Virus record (IMG/VR): IMGVR_UViG_3300023174_000118
Location: 22,844 to 86,843 of that record
Direction: 5' to 3' (one strand)
DNA length: 64,000 nucleotides
DNA from: a virus
The notes beneath the pieces were generated by a model that was given only the letters and a program-made list of their open reading frames with translations, was not told the DNA's origin and searched no databases. The position numbers and the translations under genes were made by a program. Below are positions 18,790 to 26,061 of the stretch, piece after piece (position 1 is the stretch's first letter; each line of letters opens with the position of its first letter).

Positions 18790-19161
18790 TTACTCCTCTG
18801 TATAGCCTAGACCTGCTCCAATTCCAAACCCTGCTTGTGCTGCAAAGCTTCCCTGAAGAGAAACTATATCATCACCTGAAGCTTTTATACCAAGAGCTTG
18901 TCTCTGTACATCTTCAAAAGTTTTTCCTTGTGGTGCTGCGTCTTCCTCATCTACATCTAAATCTATTCCTTTAAGACTTGCCGTAAACTTTCTGTCTTCC
19001 GACTTTTGTTTCTTAAAAGATTTCAATGTTTGAATAAGTTCTGGCATTGAAAGACTTTCTTCTAGTTCTTCGTAATTCTTCCAGTGACCCAGAAGAAATA
19101 CTTCACCCTCTAAAGCGGCTAAATCTAGTTCTGACCAGCCAGAACCGCTGCCGCTAGAAGG
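18790..19161 (-). CDS. Frameshifted C-terminal part of tail assembly chaperone (G-T type)
   Basis: This frame has no good start of its own in its first part; the internal ATG at 19047 lacks a clear ribosome site. It is open from the slippery heptamer at 19161-19167 to 18790. A -1 shift on C-CCA-AAC would join residues 1-99 of the upstream chaperone to 123 further residues (PSSGSGSGWSELDLAALEGE and on), giving a product of 222 residues. The junction, the -1 direction and the place before the tape measure are the same as for lambda gpG-T and its equivalents, which help tape measure and tube assemble. Confidence 0.85.
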   Translation of the reverse strand, partial: PSSGSGSGWSELDLAALEGEVFLLGHWKNYEELEESLSMPELIQTLKSFKKQKSEDRKFTASLKGIDLDVDEEDAAPQGKTFEDVQRQALGIKASGDDIVSLQGSFAAQAGFGIGAGLGYTEE

Positions 19162-19457
19162 TTTGGGTCGTCCATCTTAATCCCACCACATACTTCAAGT
19201 ATGCGATTAATTGTGGGGACGTCAAGTGCATCTTCTAGTGCATCTCTATCTGCTACCAATTCTGGTAGTTGTTTTTCAAGTGCTACTGCAACTGCGTCAA
19301 TTAATACGTTGAGTGTTTGCGCCTCTGTAGTTGAATCGCTTGCTGCTTGTAGTACGAGCATAAACTTTCTTAGCTCTTTGATGCTTAGGGGCTTCAACTT
19401 AACTGTTGAGCCATTCTGAAGCGTTACTTCTTCTACGCTATATACTGTTGTTGCCAA
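19125..19457 (-). CDS. Tail assembly chaperone (G type)
   Basis: 110 residues starting with TTG at 19457 (MATTVYSVEEVTLQ). TTG is chosen because AGGAGG lies six bases before it; a TTG at 19484 is upstream of that ribosome site and so cannot use it. The protein is small and acidic-helical (LKPLSIKELRKFMLVLQ) with a C-terminus that runs into the frameshift site, as in gpG-type chaperones. Neighbours are the major tail protein upstream and the tape measure downstream. Confidence 0.88.
   Translation of the reverse strand: MATTVYSVEEVTLQNGSTVKLKPLSIKELRKFMLVLQAASDSTTEAQTLNVLIDAVAVALEKQLPELVADRDALEDALDVPTINRILEVCGGIKMDDPNLLAAAVLAGQN
19161..19167 (-). promoter_or_regulatory. Programmed -1 frameshift site CCCAAAC
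   Basis: On the minus strand the heptamer C-CCA-AAC fits the X-XXY-YYZ rule in the reading frame of the chaperone. The -1 frame upstream is closed by TGA just before it, and the zero-frame stop (TAG) lies 33 nt downstream, so the shift must occur in this short window. Confidence 0.85.
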
Positions 19458-19521
19458 TTTAATCCTCCTAGGATCTAGTCTCAATTATTATAACATATAG
19501 GCATTATCTATACAAATGGAA

Positions 19522-19543
19522 AGCCCCCAGTTTCCTGGGGGCT
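19522..19543 (-). terminator. Hairpin terminator after the major tail protein
   Basis: A 9-bp perfect stem (AGCCCCCAG/CTGGGGGCT) closed by a GAAA loop in the minus-strand RNA and followed by a short T stretch. It lies between the major tail protein and the chaperones, so it would make the tube protein more abundant than the genes downstream. Confidence 0.8.
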
Positions 19544-19564
19544 CTCATTAATAAATTAAATTTA

Positions 19565-20281
19565 TTATGATGATACTGTTAGTACACGGTCAATAATCTT
19601 ACCGTATTCTGAGCCAGAGTAGTTAGCATCTGGGAGAAGACGGAAAGTCACTGGGAATGTAGTTGGAGTAGTACGTGCAAGAGAGTGCTGTGACTGTTGT
19701 ACAGACAAAACACGACGTGCATAATATATACGCTCTGCGGTTGCTGTAGTGCCAGCTGTTGGAGCTTGTCCAATTGCAATTAATTGACGCTCTGTTGGAG
19801 CTTGTCCCAAAGAACCTGCTTCAATTTTAATTGTATCAACCTTGCTTGTTCCAGTACCTGTTGTTGATAGTGATGTTGCAGATTGTCCGAATACGGTTAC
19901 AATGTTTTCTAAAGTACCTTCTGACATTTCTGTTGCAATCATAACTTCCATTGCAGACTTGAACAGCTTAGCTGTATCAAGTAGCTGATCAACAGTTACT
20001 GAGTCGTATGTTGGGTTATATGTAATCTGAAGACCGTTGTTAGTAAAACCAACGTTACGATATCCAAATAATCCTGATGTTTGATCTACACCATTAAGTG
20101 TAGTTGTGTATGAAACTCCAGTTGAAAAAGCTGGAACTGCTACGTTTTTTGCGCTGGAAGCAAGGCCTGCGCCTGGCTCAACATTTGAGATGTAATCTGA
20201 ATCATTAATGTCAACGTTCGACAAAAACAATGGAGATGCACCAACTAAAATGTTTTTAGCATTACCTACGGATTGTGCCAT
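19565..20281 (-). CDS. Major tail (tube) protein
   Basis: 238 residues. Order (tail terminator-like gene upstream, terminator and chaperones downstream), size and sequence fit a siphovirus tube protein: NAKNILVGASPLFLS at the start, YNPTYDSVTVDQLLDTAKLF in the middle, VTFRLLPDANYSGSEYGKII at the end. AGGAGG stands eight bases before ATG, a strong site suited to a very abundant product. The coding sequence uses a somewhat more GC-rich codon set than the neighbouring minor proteins, as the capsid gene does, which fits high expression. Confidence 0.88.
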   Translation of the reverse strand: MAQSVGNAKNILVGASPLFLSNVDINDSDYISNVEPGAGLASSAKNVAVPAFSTGVSYTTTLNGVDQTSGLFGYRNVGFTNNGLQITYNPTYDSVTVDQLLDTAKLFKSAMEVMIATEMSEGTLENIVTVFGQSATSLSTTGTGTSKVDTIKIEAGSLGQAPTERQLIAIGQAPTAGTTATAERIYYARRVLSVQQSQHSLARTTPTTFPVTFRLLPDANYSGSEYGKIIDRVLTVSS

Positions 20282-20398
20282 AGTTATTTTCCTCCTATTT
20301 ATAAAAATATATATATATTGTTGTAAATCATTAAATCTTGGCTGGCTAGGCCCTTCCCTCTATGTATAATAATAGAGTATAATGCCCCCAAAGGCAAA

Positions 20399-20908
20399 CT
20401 AAAGAAATCTGCCTGTTGTGTTTAGATGTCTTGCGTATTTAACCTCAAGGATTACATCGGTAGACAAAAACCCTGCTAATTCTTCAGATGGGGCTGTTGG
20501 AGAAATATCGGCTATAAATATGCTAAAGAATTTGAACTTCTTTGATATGCCAGAATAGGCATTTGCATCTCTAGCCGAATCATCCATTCTTCTAAACAGG
20601 TCTGTCATCAAGTTTCTAATCTCATTTATTTCTGAAACATCTGTTGAATATATAGTAAACAAAATCTGCTCACAGCAGATTGCCCAGTTGTCCTCATATG
20701 ATAGCCCTATCTTGTCATAGACTATATGTTTCTTCCCGCTCAAAAATTGATTCATTTCTGGAGACTGCTGAACAGGTATGATTGGAATAATCTCTTGCCC
20801 TATATTATCTGAATAGTAGTCGGTAGATTTAAAAATGCTATTAGCCGTTAATTCAGACCAAAGGTACTTTCTTAAATCAACCATTATGTCTGCCTTATAA
20901 TCTGTCAT
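20399..20908 (-). CDS. Tail terminator-like protein
   Basis: 169 residues. The fold order (helix LRKYLWSEL, strands, FTIYSTDVSEINEIRNLMTDLFRRMDDSA, then a strand FKFFSIFIADI) and the place directly before the major tail protein match tail terminator or tail completion proteins (gpU-like), which cap the tube at the neck. It overlaps the preceding gene by four bases. The name rests on position and general pattern. Confidence 0.72.
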   Translation of the reverse strand: MTDYKADIMVDLRKYLWSELTANSIFKSTDYYSDNIGQEIIPIIPVQQSPEMNQFLSGKKHIVYDKIGLSYEDNWAICCEQILFTIYSTDVSEINEIRNLMTDLFRRMDDSARDANAYSGISKKFKFFSIFIADISPTAPSEELAGFLSTDVILEVKYARHLNTTGRFL

Positions 20909-21687
20909 ACCACACCTCCAAATGCTGAAGCAATTGCTGATTCTGCATGCATATTTAATGTGTTAGCATTAAATGAATATTTAACCTTTTTAATATCTGA
21001 TGGAAGTTTCATTGATTTAGTTAATGATGAATTAAATATTTGTTGAAAACCTGATTTTTTAATTGATAAGTTTATTAAATTACCTGTAAAAAATTGTGCA
21101 TATGCTATTTTGAACCTTCCAGTCGCTTTGCCTCCACCAGGCCTTGTAACGGTCACAGAGGCTCCTTTAGGCATATATACTACTCCAGTACTAGTTTCAA
21201 ATACTAATCGCTCTGCGAACCTAGGACGGATTACTAGAGGCACTCCAGCTTCCATCACAGACGCTTTATTAATAAATACGTGTCTTTTATTTCCAAAGTT
21301 ACTTGGAACAACAGATTTAGAAGGCAAAAAATCAGATGTAATCTTAAATGAAAGTCCATCTGTAGATAGCACTTTTAGCTTAAATAGTCTTGCGCTTTTA
21401 TTGCCAGTCTTTTTCCACTCATATACATGATGCAAAGATTTAGGATTTGTTCTTGATTTTGAATCTATATATAAGCCAAAGTCTTGTTCTATTTGTTTAA
21501 ATATTACAGACTGAAATTTTTTTTGAAATTGTTTATTTGTTGTAATTTTAGAAATAACCTGTGCCTGATAATATATTGCTGCTGATATTTGAGCAACTGT
21601 ACTATCTTTTAAAACGCTGCCAGAGGTGCCAGCCATGCCTTTTTGTAGTCCGCTGGCTGCTGTAACTAATAATGAGCTATTGTCCAA
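20905..21687 (-). CDS. Neck / HK97 gp10-like protein
   Basis: 260 residues. It overlaps the stopper by 11 nt and the terminator-like gene by 4. Basic, with a helical N-terminus (VAQISAAIYYQAQVISKITT) and a beta-rich centre holding RPRFAERLVFE and VTRPGGGKATGRF. Genes at this place, between stopper and tail terminator, are usually gp10-type neck proteins; this one is longer than the 110-150 residues typical for them. Assignment is tentative. Confidence 0.65.
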   Translation of the reverse strand: MDNSSLLVTAASGLQKGMAGTSGSVLKDSTVAQISAAIYYQAQVISKITTNKQFQKKFQSVIFKQIEQDFGLYIDSKSRTNPKSLHHVYEWKKTGNKSARLFKLKVLSTDGLSFKITSDFLPSKSVVPSNFGNKRHVFINKASVMEAGVPLVIRPRFAERLVFETSTGVVYMPKGASVTVTRPGGGKATGRFKIAYAQFFTGNLINLSIKKSGFQQIFNSSLTKSMKLPSDIKKVKYSFNANTLNMHAESAIASAFGGVV

Positions 21688-22105
21688 TTGTCTGATTTTC
21701 CGATCTCTTGACGGTAGAGTTATATCCTAATATTCCGCCTAGCGGATCCGTCATTGGAGTTACTCCCATTACCTCAAATACTGTAGGGGTATTACTAGGA
21801 AAATTTAATTCTTCCCAGATAACTGTTCCTTCTGAGTCTCTAATGTTTGTTATTTTTTCTCTTAGTATAATTTTTTCTGATGTTCTAATTTGTAGCATTT
21901 GCTCATTAACATATTTGTTAGACAATGTTTGTCTATCGCTAGTTCTGCTTGAGGCAGAGTTACTTATAACACCTTTTGCACTGCAAGGTACGGTCCTATC
22001 AAATTGCCATTCTTTTTTTATTGAGCCTGTGTCTGCATCTTGTAAATCAGATTGCTTGTAGACATCCATATACATAGACAAAATAGAGTCAACAAGATCA
22101 TACAT
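21677..22105 (-). CDS. Head-tail stopper-like protein
   Basis: 142 residues. An N-terminal helix (MYDLVDSILSMYMDVY) is followed by short strands including DRTVPCSAKGVI and ends with TPMTDPLGGILGYNSTV. Size and place, after the adaptor and overlapping it by one base, suit a gp16/FII-type stopper that closes the portal channel after packaging. The sequence itself gives no firm motif. Confidence 0.68.
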   Translation of the reverse strand: MYDLVDSILSMYMDVYKQSDLQDADTGSIKKEWQFDRTVPCSAKGVISNSASSRTSDRQTLSNKYVNEQMLQIRTSEKIILREKITNIRDSEGTVIWEELNFPSNTPTVFEVMGVTPMTDPLGGILGYNSTVKRSENQTIGQ

Positions 22106-23085
22106 TAGATTACAACCATCTTGTTGATAACATATGGAAGAAGTAATTGATCTGCATAGAGATTACCAGTTCCTGAATATGTACCAGAATTGTACTCGAA
22201 TTTCCAGTCAAATGTCTGTATTGACTTCATATACTTATTACGCCAAACTTTATCTTTTGAAAAATAATCTTTCATTAATTCAATACAGGCAAGATCAACT
22301 TCATCAGGAACTTCTTCCCAGCCAAATCTACCTTGTACTCTATAGGTTATTCCATTTGCAAATACTCCGTTATAGGTATCATTCATTGGAGGAGGAACCA
22401 TTCCATTTGCTGTATACACTGTATTGTCAAGCATATTAGCTCTATTAATTCTTATTCCAAATCCACTTTCTGAAATAATTGTATTATAGTTCCAGTTACT
22501 GACATTAGTTAAATTATTTAAAAGCAGTATATCATTCATATATAACTCATGAAGTTCTGCTAACTTATAAGGTAAAGGCAAAACGTCAGAACCTGATCCA
22601 TATGCTATTTGAACATCGTCATACAAATAGAACTGTTGCTGAGTATATGCTTCAATTAATTTTCTGGCATATCTTTCAGCATTACACAATTCAAAATATG
22701 ATTTAGAATTAGGGTCAGAATAATCAGACCCTAATCCCAAAGCATCAATTGCTTGACTCATATCTGTATATGGAGTTTGCACGTAAACCTTATGGCTTTT
22801 TTCTGTAGATACTGAGCCAACTGTGTATGACCAATTTAGTCTAAGCTGTCTCTGTCTTGTGGTATATGATACTGGAATATATACTACGTATGTACCCGCA
22901 TCTACTTCCGACTTTATTGCCGTTAATGTTGCAAGTATTGTTCCAGGGTTAATAGGTGGAGATATTGCTGGATCTTCTGTAATGTCATATAGCCGAACAA
23001 CTGGAAGACTATCTGAGTCAGTTAGCTTTCCTTGCCAAAACACTTTATGTGTTACTGGTGAATTTGAACCTACTAGAATTTCCAT
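22105..23085 (-). CDS. Head-tail connector (adaptor) protein
   Basis: 326 residues. The N-terminal 110 residues look like an Ig-type beta domain (TDSDSLPVVRLYDIT ... GTYVVYIPVSY). From about 130 it follows connector proteins: helices with YFELCNAERYARKLIEAYTQ, then LPLPYKLAELHELYMND, and a late helix DEVDLACIELMKDYF. The extra N-terminal domain is unusual for adaptors (usually about 100-200 residues) and might decorate the neck. No Shine-Dalgarno sequence is obvious. Confidence 0.72.
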   Translation of the reverse strand: MEILVGSNSPVTHKVFWQGKLTDSDSLPVVRLYDITEDPAISPPINPGTILATLTAIKSEVDAGTYVVYIPVSYTTRQRQLRLNWSYTVGSVSTEKSHKVYVQTPYTDMSQAIDALGLGSDYSDPNSKSYFELCNAERYARKLIEAYTQQQFYLYDDVQIAYGSGSDVLPLPYKLAELHELYMNDILLLNNLTNVSNWNYNTIISESGFGIRINRANMLDNTVYTANGMVPPPMNDTYNGVFANGITYRVQGRFGWEEVPDEVDLACIELMKDYFSKDKVWRNKYMKSIQTFDWKFEYNSGTYSGTGNLYADQLLLPYVINKMVVI

Positions 23086-23095
23086 TTAATAAAGG

Positions 23096-23503
23096 TTAAG
23101 CGTAGTACTCCTGAACTTCCTTTGGAGTTGCTAAGCGAAAACCCTCCTCCTTGTCAAAAATTTCTTGAGCATCATCTGCTGTCATTGCAACAAAAGGATG
23201 CTCTTTTGTAAACGTAAATCCAAGAATATCATATCTATAATTCTCTCTAGTCATTCTGACTAGCATTGTGTTTTCTGGTTGAGAATCAAGATTAAATCTT
23301 GGAAGAATTTCTTCAGCGTCTTCGCTAAATTCATCTGCCGCCTTTTCAATATCTTTAATAGTCTTTTGATAAACAGACCAAGTTACTCCCTCTTCGGCAA
23401 GAGCGGCAACAATATCGGCCTTATTCTTTAGTCCATCAGTGTCAACTGCAAAGTCCTCTGCAACTTTTCTGAGTTCTGCTACTTTCAATGTCTCAAATGA
23501 CAT
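23096..23503 (-). CDS. Small capsid-associated protein with HeH/SAP-like N-terminus
   Basis: 135 residues. Residues 3-38 (LKVAELRKVAEDFAVD ... KADIVAALAEEG) form the helix-extended loop-helix pattern of SAP/HeH or Rho-N domains, which bind nucleic acid. Then comes an acidic linker and a C-terminal part with MLVRMTRENYRYDILGFTF, a pattern seen in small proteins encoded right after the major capsid gene. GGAG precedes the ATG. A terminator separates it from the capsid gene. Confidence 0.7.
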   Translation of the reverse strand: MSFETLKVAELRKVAEDFAVDTDGLKNKADIVAALAEEGVTWSVYQKTIKDIEKAADEFSEDAEEILPRFNLDSQPENTMLVRMTRENYRYDILGFTFTKEHPFVAMTADDAQEIFDKEEGFRLATPKEVQEYYA

Positions 23504-23557
23504 ATATTCTCCTTTGTTAGGTTCTTCAATTATAGCATTGTTAAATTAAAATGAAAA

Positions 23558-23579
23558 GCCCCCAAAATTAATTGGGGGC
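23558..23579 (-). terminator. Hairpin terminator after the major capsid gene
   Basis: GCCCCCAATTAATTTTGGGGGC on the minus strand, a stem of at least 8 bp, followed by TTTTCATTTT. Placed just after the capsid gene it would reduce transcription of the neck genes relative to capsid. Confidence 0.85.
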
Positions 23580-23604
23580 CTCTCTGGGGCTAATTCTTAA
23601 TTAA

Positions 23605-24654
23605 TTAAGAAGCAACCTTAACGTTCTTTACGACAACCCAAGCATCTGCTTGTTCGATCTGGACGCCAACACGAGTATACATTGTGTACTCGATTGAGTC
23701 CTTACGTGGCCAGAAGAAACGGTAAACAGTTACATCACGCTTGATTCCAATAACAACGTTATTTGGGAATGACAAGTGGATATCTCCGTGTGAACCTGAA
23801 GCTCCTGAGTGTGTTCCAGTCTGTGTCTCGTTAAGAAGTGGTACTTCAACAATTGGAATACCAAATGCGAATGGTGCCACATATCCTGCTGGGCCACCTA
23901 CTGGTGCTGTTCCTCCACGGATAATGCTTGAAGCGATGTCCTGTGGAATTGTCTGATTTGTTCCAATGCTGTTAGCATATAGGAAGTCCTGAATCAAGTT
24001 TGATCCAGCAAGGAAGCGAAGGTCTGCACGACGTTGCTTGTACTTACGTGGCATAGCCTTAAGTGCCTTGTTGAATACTTCACGAGAAACTCCAGCGCCA
24101 GCTGCGTCTACGACACGACCTGATGCCTTTGCCTTCTTTACAACGCCATCAAATGACTTGTAAAGAGCGTCTGAAGAAAGTGATGTGTCACCGTTAAGAA
24201 TAACATCTTCGATGTCATTTCCTGCTTGTGTTGCCATCAAACGTGCAATATGATCTTCTAGATCTGCACCTTCGATGTTATCTTCTAGAGACTCTGTTGA
24301 AAGCTCCCAATCCATGCGGAGTTTCTTTGTTGTTAAAGAAATTTTTGAGAAAGTTACGGCACTGTTAGCACCATCGTTATCTCCTTCGGTTGCAAGCTTC
24401 ATAAGCTTCTCACCAACGGACATACGGTCGATCTCGGCTGTGTCTGACTTCATACGAACTGTACGTGCAACTTTACCGATTACGGTTGCGTCGAACATAT
24501 AGTCAAGGAAGCGAGCAGATTGTTCTGGGTTTAGAAGACCACCATTGCCATTTTCAGACGCTGTGTGTACTCCTGAACCACCAGTTGTTGAAGCAAAAGT
24601 ACCACGAGCTGTTGTGCCTGTAGCAATTGCTTTTTCTAATGTTTCATTACTCAT
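23605..24654 (-). CDS. Major capsid protein, HK97 fold
   Basis: 349 residues. The N-terminal 50 residues are flexible and Gly/Thr-rich. The rest has the typical elements: a long helix region (LEDHIARLMATQAGNDIEDVIL), KALKAMPRKYKQ, the loop PVGGPAGYVAPFAFGIPIV and a final P-domain strand DVTVYRFFWPRKDSIEYTMYT. It follows the protease/scaffold gene, and a strong hairpin terminator follows it. AGGTGA stands before the ATG. Codon use is more GC-rich than in its neighbours, fitting high expression. Confidence 0.95.
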   Translation of the reverse strand: MSNETLEKAIATGTTARGTFASTTGGSGVHTASENGNGGLLNPEQSARFLDYMFDATVIGKVARTVRMKSDTAEIDRMSVGEKLMKLATEGDNDGANSAVTFSKISLTTKKLRMDWELSTESLEDNIEGADLEDHIARLMATQAGNDIEDVILNGDTSLSSDALYKSFDGVVKKAKASGRVVDAAGAGVSREVFNKALKAMPRKYKQRRADLRFLAGSNLIQDFLYANSIGTNQTIPQDIASSIIRGGTAPVGGPAGYVAPFAFGIPIVEVPLLNETQTGTHSGASGSHGDIHLSFPNNVVIGIKRDVTVYRFFWPRKDSIEYTMYTRVGVQIEQADAWVVVKNVKVAS

Positions 24655-24670
24655 TTATTTTTCACCTACC

Positions 24671-25219
24671 TTAGTTAAATATTTCGTTCACGGAACCGAG
24701 GAAAGAACCGTTCCATTTAGATTTTTTGATTGTTACCTCTTCTGATCGGCCAAGATCTGAAGACTTCTTAATTGCAGTCTCTGATTCTACTGCATCGACA
24801 CGCTTTTGTACACCATCAATCGTGCTCTTGATATCATTTACAGCACTTGAAAGCACTGTGTGTTGTTCTGCCAACTCTGAAATTCTAGCATCTACGCTCT
24901 TGCTGAAAGATTCAACAGTCTCTTGGATTGTTGTTACCTGTGCTGCATTTGCTTCTGATGCCTTGTTTAGAGTTTCTGAGAAAAAGCCTTTTAGATCGCC
25001 TAACATCTTCGCAAAATCAGGTTCATCAACCTTATCTTCTGATACTTCGGCTGCTTTTTCCAGAGTTTCGGCAGGAACGTCTTCTGCTACTGCATCTTCT
25101 GCAGGCGCCTCAGCTGGAGCTGCATCTTCTGCAACAACTGCTGTCTCTTCAACGGCTACTTCAACTGCTGCATCTACTGCAACGTCTTCAGCAACTACGT
25201 TTTCTGTGTTATCTGACAT
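24671..25219 (-). CDS. Nested scaffold protein from an internal start
   Basis: Inside the protease gene, in the same frame, AAGGAGGT ends six bases before an ATG at 25219 (MSDNTENVVAEDVAVDA). This is one of the best ribosome sites in the window and would produce a separate 182-residue protein: a highly acidic Ala/Glu/Val segment, then a long coiled coil (about residues 80-155) and a short basic tail ending VNEIFN. This is the lambda C/Nu3 arrangement, where the scaffold is also made alone from an internal start and in excess of the protease. Confidence 0.75.
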   Translation of the reverse strand: MSDNTENVVAEDVAVDAAVEVAVEETAVVAEDAAPAEAPAEDAVAEDVPAETLEKAAEVSEDKVDEPDFAKMLGDLKGFFSETLNKASEANAAQVTTIQETVESFSKSVDARISELAEQHTVLSSAVNDIKSTIDGVQKRVDAVESETAIKKSSDLGRSEEVTIKKSKWNGSFLGSVNEIFN

Positions 25220-26008
25220 TTCATTACCTCCTTCTGCGTTTGCCTGTTTTGCAATTTTTTGTGTATCAGGCAACGTAAATCTTGAATGCTTGTACGCATC
25301 AAGAATCTTATCAATCTCTTTTGCTTTGTTAACATCTGAACTCTCAACCCAACCAATTAGTTGTGCTGGCTTACCAGATACTGGTGAGTCATATGTTTTC
25401 TCTGTTGAGATAAAAACAGAGTTACTGTCTTCACAGTAAAAAATATTTTCGGTTACAACATCTACTGCTATACCCTTTGCAATGTATTGTCCATTTACTT
25501 TCTGAATAGAAAGAATGTTACAAAGCTCATTTGCTGGAGAGTCTACAATTGATAGTTCCATCAATTCATAGTCTTTAATAAATCTTACAGTTTTACCCGT
25601 AGCCTTATTAACTTCATTATCTGACTCTTTAATCTTTCCGCCGATTGAGAATCCTGAAAGAGTTCCATCTAGAACTTTTTCCCAACTGTCCTGTGCGCCT
25701 TTTGAAATGTATGCTGTGACATAAACTCCGTTATAAAATTCTTTAGTTGCTGGGTCATAGAAAGTTTCTGGCTTAAAAGAAACCATTTTTCCAACTGCAA
25801 GAGATCCGTGCATTTCACGAATGTTTCCACGGAAACTTTCAAATGCTTTTACGCTTGCTTCTGATGTTACAACATCGCCTGTTTGATCAACATTGTCTAG
25901 TGTTGCAAAACCAGAGACAGTTCTTTTTTCACGGTTAACTTTAGTGAAAGGAACAGACAAGTTAATGTCGTTGCCATGGCTAGTCCATAAAGACTTTTCA
26001 ATATTCAT
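24671..26008 (-). CDS. Prohead protease fused to scaffold
   Basis: 445 residues. Residues 15-165 are an S78/XkdF-like capsid maturation protease: His67 in REMHGS, Ser121 in SGFSIGG and the acidic stretch MELSIVDSPAN (149-160) as the remaining active-site region. Residues about 260-445 are acidic and coiled-coil, a scaffold that guides capsid assembly and is cut away. The portal lies upstream and the capsid downstream, the standard order. Between the two domains (170-255) is a small region with a beta look and unknown role. Confidence 0.92.
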   Translation of the reverse strand: MNIEKSLWTSHGNDINLSVPFTKVNREKRTVSGFATLDNVDQTGDVVTSEASVKAFESFRGNIREMHGSLAVGKMVSFKPETFYDPATKEFYNGVYVTAYISKGAQDSWEKVLDGTLSGFSIGGKIKESDNEVNKATGKTVRFIKDYELMELSIVDSPANELCNILSIQKVNGQYIAKGIAVDVVTENIFYCEDSNSVFISTEKTYDSPVSGKPAQLIGWVESSDVNKAKEIDKILDAYKHSRFTLPDTQKIAKQANAEGGNEMSDNTENVVAEDVAVDAAVEVAVEETAVVAEDAAPAEAPAEDAVAEDVPAETLEKAAEVSEDKVDEPDFAKMLGDLKGFFSETLNKASEANAAQVTTIQETVESFSKSVDARISELAEQHTVLSSAVNDIKSTIDGVQKRVDAVESETAIKKSSDLGRSEEVTIKKSKWNGSFLGSVNEIFN

Positions 26009-26061
26009 ATGCTTAATTTTATCTACTTATAGATAAAAAGGCAAATAACAGTTGAGTAGAG

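Noticed and set aside
24726-25439. 237-codon plus-strand frame opposite the protease/scaffold
   Set aside because: It mirrors the Ala/Glu/Val-rich scaffold coding sequence and yields a Ser/Ala-rich protein of low complexity with no ribosome site.
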